A stretch of DNA of 64,000 nucleotides from CAZMXS01 sp964570325 (lineage in GTDB: Bacteria; Verrucomicrobiota; Kiritimatiellia; CAIQIC01; CAZMXS01), in assembly GCA_964570325.1 (NCBI GenBank), contig CAZMXS010000007.1, positions 44,350-108,349 on the forward strand. The letters are read 5' to 3'. Made by a program: the position numbers and the translations under genes. Below are positions 9,147 to 19,100 of this stretch, in pieces (position 1 is the stretch's first letter; every line of letters starts with the position of its first letter). The notes under the pieces are model-generated. The model was not told the DNA's origin, searched no databases, and saw only the letters and a program-made list of their open reading frames with translations.

Positions 9147-11600
9147 ATGAATTCACAGAAAGGCTTTTGGTTTTTTCTCGCCGCCGTCATCCTGCTGGCG
9201 CTGGTGGTATTCCGCGTGGTGCTGGCGCCCGGCGCGGTGCTGTTCACGACCGATGACAACGCGGGGGCGCTGGCGGCCACGCGCGAGCCCATGCCGGCCT
9301 CCTTCCTTGGCCATTGGGACGATACGGTGCTGGCCGGGATGCCGCAATTGCTGCGCGTGGGCTTGACGACGATCATCCTGTGGCTGCTGCCGGTGCGCTG
9401 GACAGTCAACTGGATTCATGCCATCCACATGGCGCTCGGTTCGGTGTTCCTGATGCTGTTTCTGCGGTCAAAGAAAATGAGCTGGGCGGCTTGCGCGGTC
9501 GCCGCGTTGACCGCGTTCTGGCTGGGCAGCAACCTGACGCTGACTTATGCGGGCCATATCTGGAAATATGGCGTGCTTGCTTTCGCGGCGATGTTTCTGT
9601 GGACTTGCGAACGCGCGCTCCAGACGCGCCACTGGCCCTGGTATCTGCTGGCCGGCGGCGCCCTTGGCTTGATGTTTCTCGAACAACCGGATGTCGCATT
9701 GTTCTTTGCTATTATCCTTGTGCCGTATCCATTCTGCATGCTGCTGGTTCGCGATGGCTTGAAAACCAAAGCCTTGCTCGGCTTCGGCTTTCCGATGCTG
9801 GCCCTGGCCCTGGTCCTCGCTTTCAATCCGCTTTGGACTGGCTATCAATTAAATGTCAAGGGCATCACCAGCGTCAGCCAGGAAACCCCGGAGCAGAAAT
9901 GGAACTTCGTGACTCAGTGGAGTTGGCCGCCCGAGGAGTGCATTGATTTTGTTGCAATGGGTTTCATGGGTTGGCGCAGCGGCGAAGCCGATGGCCCCTA
10001 TTACGGCCGCATGGGACGCCAGGCCGGCTGGGAAAAGACCGGACAAGGCTTCCGTAACTTCAAACTTGAAAATCAATATATCGGCGCCATTCCGATCGTG
10101 CTGGCCGTCCTGGCCGGGCTGCTGGCGTGGCAAAGTCGCCGGCAAAAAGCGCTTTGGCAGCGTGAGGTAGCCTTCTGGTCGGTCATGACGCTGCTTTCGC
10201 TGTTGCTTGCGTTCGGCAAGTATTTTCCGCTCTACCGGATTTTTTATATGCTGCCGATGGTTTCCACTGTCCGCAATCCGAACAAGTTCCTGCAGGTTTT
10301 TCAGATCAGTCTCGGCATTCTGGCGGCTTATGGCGTGGATGCATTGACGCGGCGTTTGGCTGAAGTCAAGGAAGCCGACTTGCAGTCAGCGGCGTTGAAG
10401 TGGTTCAGCGGCATCACCGCATCCATTGGCGGCTTGCTGCTGGCTTGGGGCTTGTTGACCTCCGCCAGCTTTGCCGGGCAGCTTGGGCGCTTCGCGGAAT
10501 GGGGCGTGGTGGCCGAGGCCATTGTCAACAATCGCATTCGCGGTTTGAGCATGGGGGGCGGACTGTTCCTGGCGGCGGCCGCGCTGGTTTGGGGCGTCCG
10601 GTGGTGCCTGTTGAATCGGCAGATGGTCCTTGCGCGATCCGTGATCTGGATCGCCGTGGCATTGATGATCGTGGATGTGGTGCGGCTCGGCGATCATTAC
10701 ATCACAACCCTGCCGCCGAGTTTCCTGGCGGATAATGCACTGGTGAAGTTTATGCGGGATGCCCAGGCTCGGGACCGGCAGCGGGCGGCCTTGATCTCGC
10801 AGGACGGCTTCTACAACGCTTGGTTGACTTATCTGTTCCCATATCAGGGCGTGAAGTTGATTAATGTGACCGCCATGCCGCGCATGCCCGCGGACTACGA
10901 CCGGTTCCTGAAAGTGGTTAGCCAGCAGCCGTTGCGTTACTGGGAATTGATGGCGGCGCCGCTGATTCTGGGGCCGGCGCAGATCATTAACCAGATCCAG
11001 GCGGACCCGCGTTTCCAAGGCCGGTTCGAGCTGGCTTTTGCCTGGAATGTGGCCATGGATGGCGCAGGCGGCGTACAGGTGCTGCCGGCTAGCCGGGAGC
11101 AGCCGGGACAGCATGCGGTGATTCGGATGCGCGCTGCCTGCCCGCGCTATGCGTTTATCGGCGGGTGGTCGCAAATGGATGACGAAAGCGCCTTGCAGCG
11201 GCTCAGTCAGCCGGCTTATGACCCATTTGCCCAGGTGATTCTGCCGCCCGATGCGGCCGCGCCTGGCTTTGTAAGCCAGCCGGGGCTCGCGGGGCGTGTG
11301 GAAATCAAGGAATATCGGCCGGGCCGGGTGCGTCTGCAGGTCTCCGCCGATCGCGCGGGCATTCTGCGCTCCGCCGAGCGGTACGATCCAAATTGGGTGG
11401 CCCGCGTGGACGGAAAACGCATGCCGGTCAGCCGCTGCGATTATCTTTTCCAGGGTGTACCGCTGGAGAGCGGGTTGCATGACGTGATATTGCAGTACGC
11501 GCCGAGCAAAATGCCGTTCCTGGTCCAGTCAGCCGGAATGCTGTTTATGCTGGTTGGGGCGGTGGCCGCGGTCCGTTGTCGTCAGGACAGGGGTGGATAA
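9147..11600 (+). CDS. YfhO-like polytopic membrane protein (GT-C superfamily-like)
   Basis: An 817-residue membrane protein. The N-terminal half has a first anchor (GFWFFLAAVILLALVVF), then a periplasmic loop with TTDDNAGALAATREPMPASF and about ten more membrane segments. The segment PMVSTVRNPNKFLQVFQI is characteristic of bacterial YfhO-like proteins, which in Gram-positives assist glycosylation of teichoic or lipoteichoic acids. The C-terminal 300 residues are a soluble periplasmic domain ending in one more membrane helix. I chose 9147 because GGGAG precedes it; the frame also has an ATG at 9132. It follows the flippase by 143 bp. Likely role: sugar transfer to a lipid or surface polymer, by family analogy only. 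Confidence 0.68.
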   Translation: MNSQKGFWFFLAAVILLALVVFRVVLAPGAVLFTTDDNAGALAATREPMPASFLGHWDDTVLAGMPQLLRVGLTTIILWLLPVRWTVNWIHAIHMALGSVFLMLFLRSKKMSWAACAVAALTAFWLGSNLTLTYAGHIWKYGVLAFAAMFLWTCERALQTRHWPWYLLAGGALGLMFLEQPDVALFFAIILVPYPFCMLLVRDGLKTKALLGFGFPMLALALVLAFNPLWTGYQLNVKGITSVSQETPEQKWNFVTQWSWPPEECIDFVAMGFMGWRSGEADGPYYGRMGRQAGWEKTGQGFRNFKLENQYIGAIPIVLAVLAGLLAWQSRRQKALWQREVAFWSVMTLLSLLLAFGKYFPLYRIFYMLPMVSTVRNPNKFLQVFQISLGILAAYGVDALTRRLAEVKEADLQSAALKWFSGITASIGGLLLAWGLLTSASFAGQLGRFAEWGVVAEAIVNNRIRGLSMGGGLFLAAAALVWGVRWCLLNRQMVLARSVIWIAVALMIVDVVRLGDHYITTLPPSFLADNALVKFMRDAQARDRQRAALISQDGFYNAWLTYLFPYQGVKLINVTAMPRMPADYDRFLKVVSQQPLRYWELMAAPLILGPAQIINQIQADPRFQGRFELAFAWNVAMDGAGGVQVLPASREQPGQHAVIRMRAACPRYAFIGGWSQMDDESALQRLSQPAYDPFAQVILPPDAAAPGFVSQPGLAGRVEIKEYRPGRVRLQVSADRAGILRSAERYDPNWVARVDGKRMPVSRCDYLFQGVPLESGLHDVILQYAPSKMPFLVQSAGMLFMLVGAVAAVRCRQDRGG

Positions 11601-11668
11601 CAGGATTCACCGCTCGTTCTCGTTCGTGGGTACGTGGCGCTCAGCTCCAACCGGACGCGTGGGTGGTG

Positions 11669-13651
11669 TCAATCGTCTCCGTATACCATCCGGCTGATGG
11701 CGGAGAGGATGCGGTAGGTTGGTTCAACCCCTTGCATGGAAAGCTGCGAATCCCGGGCGCCGTCCATTTGCCGTAGGCATTCCTGGTAAACCCGCGCGTG
11801 CGACTGGTCCGGATCGCGGCGCGTTAACTTGCCAAGCACCACGCCGAATGTCCGCGCGAAATCATTCCACGTTTCGTAAAACCGATTCAGGATCATGTCG
11901 CGCCCGAACAGCACCACAAATGTGTCGGGGTGGAATCCGAGCCGCACACTATAATTCGTAAAGTCGAAGTGAACCTGCTGCCGGACAATTCCATGCCCCT
12001 GCCGTAGATGGAACGTGACGAAGTAGTTTCGGAAATTAATCTGGCCGGCAATTTCGGCGGTGTTGCCGACACTGTCCAGCCGGCTGGTCAAGCCACTGAG
12101 GTCTTGGAAGTCGCGGCCCAACATACAGGCCAGGTCGAGGTAATGAATCCCGACATCGTGCAGCAGCAGTTTGTTGGGCCGCTCCTCCCGGCGCCATTTG
12201 ATCGAGTCGCCGTGGATAAACCCGGCGTCAATCTGGACGCGCACACTTTGCAACCGACCCGGATTGCGGCGCGCGATGTATTCGAGAAAGTCGCGCACGT
12301 TGCGCTTGTAGCGGTAATTATGAATGGCCGTGAATATGCGCGGGCCGCGGGATTCCGCCTCCATCCACCGCTCATATTGAGTGTAATTCAGGACCAACGG
12401 TTTCTCAATCATCACGCCCCGGATCGAGGCCGGCAGCCGCTCCAGCAGGTCCGTTCGAAATGCCGGCGGACAGGCCAGCACAGCCAGCTCCGCGTCGGAC
12501 TGCTCGGGTTGCTCGACCGCGCGGGCCGGGAAGGGGATTTTGGGCAACTGGGGACGGCCTGGGTCATAGATGTCCAGATCGCCATTGAAGCCAAGGGCGC
12601 GCAACGCGGGCAGATGCTTCTGGAACACGATGCCGCCCAGGCCGACAAACAGCACCTTGCGGATCGCGGACATTTTTCGGTCCGCGATGGACGGGGCCGG
12701 GGGTACGCTGAAGTTCCATTCCTGTCCGTCGTAGCACTGACGCAGGGCCTGGCGCCAGTCGAACTTCAAGTCCAGCCCAAGCGTGCGCGCGGTGCGGCTG
12801 CTGTCGTAGGTGATCCCGTGGAATGTCTGGGTGATGCGCGAGTAGACCAGCGGTTTGCGGTTCCCCATCAGGCGCGCCAGCCCCTCGCCGCAAAGCGCAG
12901 CCGGATACCAGAACCAACTGCCAAGGGCCACCAGGTGCGACCCCTGGCCCAATTCATCCAGGCAGGCGCGGATGTAATTTTTCTTGGTCGGCGATGCGTT
13001 GTCCACCAACAGGAAGGTTTCGCCATGCGTGGTTTCCGGCAGATGGATCAGGCGCAGCACAGCTTCCTGGACCAGGTCGCAAGTGGTGAGCGGGAATTGC
13101 TGGGCGGGATTGCCCATCAATAATGTCCAGCCGCCCATGATGGGGGCGGCGGTGCCGACCATCACGTTGACATGGCCGGGCCCCAGGATGAAGCCGGGGC
13201 GCACAAACAGCACCTTGAGTCCGGCATTGTGGTCGCGCAGATAATTGTCCGTGGCGATTTTGACCGCCGCATAAAACGGCTTATCGTCGTAGCCGGCGGC
13301 CGGGGCGCTGTCTTCAGTGATGACCGACTCCGCGAAGCTCAACGAAGAAACGGACGAGATATGGATCAGGCCCTGGCAGCCCAGCCGCCGGCCCAGTTCC
13401 ACGACCTGCCGGCAGTATTCGATATTCGCGGCGATGGTCTGATCGCGCAGGATGATGAAGTTCAGGATCCAGTCCGCCTGCTCCGGCCAGTGGGGATTGG
13501 CCGCCAGGTCGGACATTGGGCCTTGGATGACGTTTCCAGTGCGCCCGAGCGGTCCGCGCCCGAAAAGGAAGACCTGATGGCCGGCGGCGGTCAATTTCTG
13601 CGCCAAGCCGCGCGCCGCGAAACTGCGATTGCCGAGCAAGATGACATTCAT
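11669..13651 (-). CDS. Fusion of an SDR epimerase and a Gfo/Idh/MocA-type oxidoreductase
   Basis: A 660-residue protein. Residues 1-about 320 form an extended SDR starting MNVILLGNRSFAARGLAQKL, with an SSVSSLSF segment and YDDKPFYAAVKIA as the probable Tyr-Lys pair. Residues about 340-660 restart with a second Rossmann motif, RKVLFVGLGGIVFQKHLPAL, and continue as a Gfo/Idh/MocA oxidoreductase with an EKPLVLN segment carrying the usual catalytic-site Lys. Both families modify sugar nucleotides or cyclic polyols with NAD(P), so the fusion may run consecutive redox steps. It is transcribed convergently to the YfhO-like gene and divergently from the GT2 gene. The ribosome site is weak (AAGGAT about 18 bases upstream). 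Confidence 0.8.
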   Translation of the reverse strand: MNVILLGNRSFAARGLAQKLTAAGHQVFLFGRGPLGRTGNVIQGPMSDLAANPHWPEQADWILNFIILRDQTIAANIEYCRQVVELGRRLGCQGLIHISSVSSLSFAESVITEDSAPAAGYDDKPFYAAVKIATDNYLRDHNAGLKVLFVRPGFILGPGHVNVMVGTAAPIMGGWTLLMGNPAQQFPLTTCDLVQEAVLRLIHLPETTHGETFLLVDNASPTKKNYIRACLDELGQGSHLVALGSWFWYPAALCGEGLARLMGNRKPLVYSRITQTFHGITYDSSRTARTLGLDLKFDWRQALRQCYDGQEWNFSVPPAPSIADRKMSAIRKVLFVGLGGIVFQKHLPALRALGFNGDLDIYDPGRPQLPKIPFPARAVEQPEQSDAELAVLACPPAFRTDLLERLPASIRGVMIEKPLVLNYTQYERWMEAESRGPRIFTAIHNYRYKRNVRDFLEYIARRNPGRLQSVRVQIDAGFIHGDSIKWRREERPNKLLLHDVGIHYLDLACMLGRDFQDLSGLTSRLDSVGNTAEIAGQINFRNYFVTFHLRQGHGIVRQQVHFDFTNYSVRLGFHPDTFVVLFGRDMILNRFYETWNDFARTFGVVLGKLTRRDPDQSHARVYQECLRQMDGARDSQLSMQGVEPTYRILSAISRMVYGDD

Positions 13652-13734
13652 GGGCTATTACCGGGATCCTTCTTTTTTCTGGAATAGACGGTCATAACCT
13701 GCAAATGGTAATTATTTTGCCCTGAACAAGTCAA

Positions 13735-14772
13735 ATGCTCATGAATGAAAACCCTTTTATTCCGACCCTCTCGATCGTTATCCCGACGCTAGGGCGGCCC
13801 ATTCTGGTCAAGACGCTGAAGTCGCTGATTGGCGCCCGCGGATTTGAAACCGTCGAGGTGATTATCGCCGGTAAAATCCCCGATGAATCCGTGCTTGCCC
13901 AGGTGCGAGATCTGCAGGCGCGGTATGCTACGATCACGCACCTGCCGGTGGCTTTCGCAAAAGGCGATTCCAGCGAAAAGAAGAATGCGGGATTCCGCGC
14001 GGCCCGGGCGGACATCGTGGCGTTTCTCGATGACGATGTTGTGGTTGCGCCGGACTGGCCCCTGAAGATTGTTGCCCCGTTCGCCGATCCCCGGGTGGGG
14101 TTGGTTAGCGGACCCAGCTTGGTGCCGGACGATGTTTCGCCGATAGCACACTTGGCCGGCGTGGCCTTGGCTTCCAAAGCCGCGGGTTATGTTTCCGAGC
14201 GCTACGTCAAGGGACATCCGGAGCCGCGCCGCATTGTCTGGTCGCGCATTATCGGGTGCAACATGGTTTACCGCAAATCGGTGATAGAAAGCCTGGGTGG
14301 ATTTGACCCGGCGTTCTGGCCAGGGGAAGAGATGATTGCCGCGTTTCGCGCCGAAAAGGCGGGACACATCCTGATGTTCCAGCCGGAAGCTTATGTCTAT
14401 CACTATCCGCGAGAGTCGGTGAGCCGCTTTTGGAAACAAATGCACGGTTATGGCGCGACGCGCATCCGCCTGTTGCGCGCCGGCGTGGAATTCGAGCCGA
14501 CGACGGTGGTGCCCGCCGCGTGGGTGCTCTCGCTGCTGGTGTTGGGCGTGGGGGCCTTTTTCAGCCGCTGGTGCCTTTACCTGCTGCTGCTGGATTTGTT
14601 CCTTTATTTCCTGGCCGACCTGTGGATCACGCTCAGCAAGTTCAACGAGACGCGCCGCCCGATTGACCTACTGCTGATCGTGCTGGTGCCGGTGATGCAC
14701 TTGAGCTACGGCATCGCCGAGTGGGTGGAGTTCCTGCGCCCCGGCAAAGATTTGAGTGAAGTTCGAAAGTAA
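13735..14772 (+). CDS. GT2 family glycosyltransferase with C-terminal membrane segments
   Basis: A 345-residue GT-A fold protein. It has LSIVIPTLGRP at the start, then the nucleotide-binding and metal-site acidic cluster VAFLDDDVV (about residue 100) and GGFDPAFWPGEE in the acceptor region. The C-terminus carries two or three hydrophobic helices from about residue 255, so the enzyme is tethered to the inner membrane. Such enzymes add a sugar from an NDP donor to lipid-linked glycan. It closes the glycan locus and stands alone on the plus strand beyond the divergent fusion oxidoreductase. Met-3 at 13741 is a second possible start; neither has a strong ribosome site. Confidence 0.85.
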   Translation: MLMNENPFIPTLSIVIPTLGRPILVKTLKSLIGARGFETVEVIIAGKIPDESVLAQVRDLQARYATITHLPVAFAKGDSSEKKNAGFRAARADIVAFLDDDVVVAPDWPLKIVAPFADPRVGLVSGPSLVPDDVSPIAHLAGVALASKAAGYVSERYVKGHPEPRRIVWSRIIGCNMVYRKSVIESLGGFDPAFWPGEEMIAAFRAEKAGHILMFQPEAYVYHYPRESVSRFWKQMHGYGATRIRLLRAGVEFEPTTVVPAAWVLSLLVLGVGAFFSRWCLYLLLLDLFLYFLADLWITLSKFNETRRPIDLLLIVLVPVMHLSYGIAEWVEFLRPGKDLSEVRK

Positions 14773-14811
14773 TGCCGCAAGATTCGTTCGGCACGGGTCC
14801 GCATTCTTGGT

Positions 14812-14843
14812 TTGTGCCCCCCCTTCAAAGACGATAGTATAAC
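14812..14843 (+). promoter_or_regulatory. Candidate sigma70-type promoter for the secreted-protein operon
   Basis: TTGTGC (14812-14817) is followed after 17 bp by TAGTAT (14835-14840); an overlapping TATAAC at 14838 is a second -10 candidate. Transcription would then start near 14847, leaving a short leader with a run of eight G (14855-14862) before the ATG at 14866. The match is moderate. Confidence 0.35.
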
Positions 14844-14865
14844 GTCCAATTCACGGGGGGGGCGT

Positions 14866-16110
14866 ATGAAAAACCGGGTGTCGGCAAGTGGTCGGCGTTT
14901 CCAATCAGTGGATGAACAATCTCCACATTTTCCAATCATTGGAAAAACCGGCGGCGTCTTTTCCAATCATTGGAAAATCCTGGCGCGAGCCCTGCTGGCC
15001 GCGCTGCTTGCCGGTAGCGCGCCGCCCGCGGCGCGGGGAGCTGGATGTCTGATTTCGGACCCCTGGGACATGGGGGACGAATTCGATCTGTTCTGGTTTG
15101 AGCCGTTTCTGCTGACGACGTCGTACAGCGCATGTAACTACCTGAAAAAGGATATCGGCGCCTATTCTGTTCAGCAGTGGGTGGACCGCTGGCCGGCCAG
15201 CCGCGAGGCGGATGACTCGCCGACCAATCGCTGGTTCGGGCCTTCCACGATGAGGCAGACGGACCTTTTCCAAATCATGGCGAATCGCGCCCAGTTGACG
15301 GGGTTCGGCGGGGTTTGCCAGGAAAGCGAGTATCCATCGCGCGGAATCCGGCTGGCGCAGGCGACCCTGGGTGACGCCGCCGGCGGCGCGGCGGATTCCG
15401 ACAGCTTCCTCTTCACTGGATCGGCGGGCTCGAATGTCGTGATCCGCTTCGCGGAGGATTATGTGCGCTACGGCCATGAGACCCTGCGCACGGGCGACGT
15501 GATCCTGGCCCTCTCCGCGCCGGGCGGCGACGTTGTCATGAAAAAACGCGGCCTGCCGCCCCTGGAGTTCTCGGCGACGCTGCCGTCGAGCGGCGTCTAT
15601 ACCGTCACGGCGAGCCAGCGGGCGGGGTCGGATCGCGCCTACCGTGGCGATTACCGGCTCACGGTCAAGGGCGGCGCGGGAGAGCTTTCGACGAACGGAT
15701 CGGCCGACGCGGAAGCCTGCACACCGCGGACGGTCCTGGACCCCGAACTGGACCAGCCTGCCTTGACGGTCTTCGCCAACGAAACCTATGTCGGCAGTGA
15801 CTTCAGGTATGGAATACCGGGCCAAATAGGCACTTCGTTGAAATTAGGCGCCTTAATGGTCACAGACTGGTGTCCGGACCTGTTCTCCGTTCCGCTTGGC
15901 AGCCTCTATACTTGCGGGTGCTCGAACAGCATGGGGCGGACCTACGCGATGGCCTATGGCTACAAGAAGACGCCCACTAGTATTGTTACATTTCAATGGC
16001 CGAACCGGGGGACCAATATCGGCGCCATTGTCCAAGGAATGGTTATCCCTTGCCACGCGGACCCCGTCGCTTATTGGGTGTCTTTTGACAAAATCCCGAT
16101 TGTGCCGTGA
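14866..16110 (+). CDS. Secreted protein with pre-peptidase C-terminal-like (PPC) domain; palindrome array in its 5' coding region
   Basis: A 414-residue predicted exported protein. Codons 11-37 are encoded by three 31-bp-spaced copies of a palindrome, read in three different frames (FQSVDE, FPIIGK, FSNHWK). Next comes a signal-peptide-like stretch, ILARALLAALLAGSAPPAARG, seen here only in part. The mature part has Cys-rich edges and a middle beta domain (about residues 180-270) with SDSFLFTG and GSNVVIRF, followed by SGVYTVTAS, which is PPC-like. No catalytic motif is recognised. I chose the ATG at 14866 over an in-frame TTG at 14812 because it has a G-rich ribosome site and a promoter candidate covers the TTG. 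The giant gene follows after 8 bp, so they form an operon. Confidence 0.65.
   Translation: MKNRVSASGRRFQSVDEQSPHFPIIGKTGGVFSNHWKILARALLAALLAGSAPPAARGAGCLISDPWDMGDEFDLFWFEPFLLTTSYSACNYLKKDIGAYSVQQWVDRWPASREADDSPTNRWFGPSTMRQTDLFQIMANRAQLTGFGGVCQESEYPSRGIRLAQATLGDAAGGAADSDSFLFTGSAGSNVVIRFAEDYVRYGHETLRTGDVILALSAPGGDVVMKKRGLPPLEFSATLPSSGVYTVTASQRAGSDRAYRGDYRLTVKGGAGELSTNGSADAEACTPRTVLDPELDQPALTVFANETYVGSDFRYGIPGQIGTSLKLGALMVTDWCPDLFSVPLGSLYTCGCSNSMGRTYAMAYGYKKTPTSIVTFQWPNRGTNIGAIVQGMVIPCHADPVAYWVSFDKIPIVP
14897..14977. repeat. Three-copy 31-bp-phased palindrome array (TTTTCCAATCATTGGAAAA)
   Basis: Two identical 9-1-9 inverted repeats, TTTTCCAATCATTGGAAAA, lie at 14928-14946 and 14959-14977. A degenerate third copy (TTTCCAATCAGTGGA) aligns to a start at 14897. 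All three starts are exactly 31 bp apart, close to three helical turns, so the copies face the same side of DNA. Because 31 is not a multiple of 3, the repeat is read in all three frames; it is conserved as DNA, not as protein. This looks like a binding-site array for a dimeric regulator placed just inside the gene. Confidence 0.7.
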
Positions 16111-16118
16111 GGCGCCTT

Positions 16119-19100
16119 ATGAAAATCATGAGATTCATTTTTGTGATTTGTTGCACCGGCTGCTGGCTGACCGCATCGTCCGCCTTGGCCGCGGGGCGGC
16201 AACTCTACGACAACGGGACGTTTGTCACGGATCGCGACGGGGGCCTGGGCGGTGCAGACGCCAGCCTGACGGAGGACCCGGCGGGTTCGGTGGGCTGGAG
16301 CTTTGACCACGGGCGCAACCATCGCCTGGCGGATGACTTTACGGTGCCGGCGGAGGGTTGGCATATCGGGGAAATTACGGCATACGGCTATCAAACCTTT
16401 TCCGGCATTCGCGGCACGATGACGGCGCTGTACGCGCAAATCTGGGACGGCCCGCCGAGCAATCCGGCCAGTACGGTGGTCTGGGGCAACCTCACGAACA
16501 ACATTCTATCGTCGTCGGGCTGGACGCACGCATATCGCCTGCACACGAACCAGCCCAACCCGAACATGCGTCCCGTCATGTATCTTACGGCGACGGTGGA
16601 TGTCACGCTGGTGGCCGGGACGTACTGGCTGGATTTTCAGGCGAAGGGGTTGACGACGAACGGGCCGTTCAGTCCGCCGGTGACGACGAACCACACGGCC
16701 GCCGGCAACGCGCTGATGTTCCGCAACGGGATGTGGGAAGCAGTCGCCACGTCGGCGGGCGCGGGCGTGGACTTGCCGTTCACGCTGGCGGCGGCCGGGG
16801 AATCGGAATGGACGATTTTGCCGTCTCTTCCGGTTGCGGTGAGCGCAGCGGCGGGCGTCTGGCTGGATGGGAAGTTTTACGTATTCGGCGGCGAAGAGGC
16901 GCCGACAACATTCCAGATTTTCGACGCGGTGAACGGAACCTGGAGCGTGGACACGACGACGATGACGCAGGCAACGGCCCACGCCGCCGCCGTGGCGCTC
17001 GGTGGCGATATTTATGTGCTCGGCGGCGAGGATTACAGCATTTCCAACTCGCCTCTGCGCATCTATCACCCCGGCGCCGGAACGTGGGAGACGATGACCG
17101 ACGATCCCCTGCCGCTGAATCCGGCGGGTATCGCCGCGGCCGCGTTAGACGGCAAGCTGTATGCCTTTGGCGGCGATTTCGGCACCAACACGTTTGAGTA
17201 CGACCCGGCGGCCGTCGCGGGCAGCCGCTGGACGGAAAAAGCGGGCGCGCCTTGTCCGCTCATGGACGCCTCGGCGGTGACGATCGGGGACGTGATTGGC
17301 GTGGCGGCGAATGCGGCAGACAATGGCCGGCGGGTACTGATTTATGATCCAGTCAGCAATTTGTGGGCGGAATTGCCGGAGTTGACTTGGCGCCATGCAG
17401 GCGGACGCGCCTGGGCGATCAATTCAGACCTGGTGGTGGGTGGTGGCGAGGATTCGTCGTGGGTCGAATCGGACGAGAATGAAGGCCCAAGGTTGCCCGA
17501 AGCGGTGAGTCTTTTTGCGGCGGCATCCACGCCGGGTGGATTTCTTTACGTCGCGGGTGGGTTTTCCGGCGGCGAAGCGCAGTCCAATGTGCTGCGCTAC
17601 GGCGGCTCGGCGATTGCCTCCGTGACGCCGTCGTCCGGTTCGCGCACGGGCGGCTACGAGGTCGTCATCAGCGGTCAAAATCTTGGCGACGACGAGGACA
17701 TCACCAACGTGACGCTGTGCGGCGCGGCTGCAAGCGCGATCCTGTCGCAATCGGGCACGCAGGTGGTTGTGCGCGCCGGTTTCGCCCTGCCTTCCCAGTA
17801 CGGCCTCGGCGCGGTGCGCGTCTTTTCGACCCTGTTTGGGCAGACGATGGCCGCCAACGCTTTCACCTACACCGGGCCGGGCTTGCAGGTGTCTGGCGCT
17901 GGCGACTTCGGTCACCGCCTCGCCGGAACCGCTACGATGCGGTCGTTCGCCATCACCAACAGCGGTGCTGAAACCTTGACGATTTCGGGATTTGGGATTT
18001 CAGATTCGAGATTCCAGATTGCCGATTTTCCCGCGCAAGTGTCGGCCGGCGGGTCTAGCAACTTCACGGTAACGTTCACGCCGGACGGGCCCGGAAATTT
18101 TGCGGCGGCGTTGGCGATCACCAACGATTCGGCGACCGCGGTTTACACGGTGAATTTCACGGGCTCCGGGACCGCGCTTTCGACGAATCTTGGCCCCTGC
18201 GGCGGCGGCAACACGATCACCGTCACCAACGGCTTTTTCGGAACGATCACGAATGTGCTCGTCGGGAGCACGAGCGTCTCGCCCGCATCTTCCGGTTCCA
18301 ACTGGTTCACGATCGTCCTCCCCCCCGCCACCAACGCGGGCGCGGCGGACATCGTCGTGCAGACCTCCGACCAGGGCGAGATCACGCTTTCTTCGGCCTA
18401 CACCTACAACCCGGCTGGAGCCATCGCCTCGGTGGCGCCCGCAAGCGGGCCCGCGACCGGCGGCACGACGGTCACGATCACCGGGACGAATCTGGGGAAT
18501 GGCGCTGACATCACCGGCGTGACGCTCTGCGGATTCGCGGCAGGGGAAATCATCAGCCAGTCGGCTACGCAGGTCGTGGTGACGGCGGGTGCGGCAGGGA
18601 ACGCCATCCTGGGCGATGTGCGTGTATTTTCCACGAGTTTCGGCGAGACGATTAAATCAAACGCCTACGCGTACACCGGCGCCGGAATGCTGATCCTCGG
18701 CATGAACGGGGTCGCCATCGGGAGCGGCGACGCCCCCGACGCCAATCGCGGCGGCATGATGTTCGCCCTCAAACCCGGCCTGCCGGTGACGAATGTCTTT
18801 GCGGTGACGAACACCGGCGCAGCTTTGTTGACGGTCTCTGGCGTGACGACAAATGGGAACGGCTCGGCTCGATTCGCCACGGATGCGGGCGCGATGTCCC
18901 TGCCGGTCGGCGGCGCAAGCAACATTCAGGTGGTGTTCACGCCCGTCGCGAGCGGGATTTCGACGGCGGCGCTGCTCTTCGCCAACAACTCGCCGACGCC
19001 GTCCTATGCACTGAACTTGCAAGGTCGCTGCGCCGCCGTCTCGCCGGACAACGGCCCGTTCGCCGGCGGCAACACGGTGACCATCACGAACACCCATTTT

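Noticed and set aside
14812..14865. TTG start giving 18 more residues for the PPC-domain protein
   Set aside because: The TTG coincides with a -35-like element and lacks a ribosome site; ATG 14866 has one.
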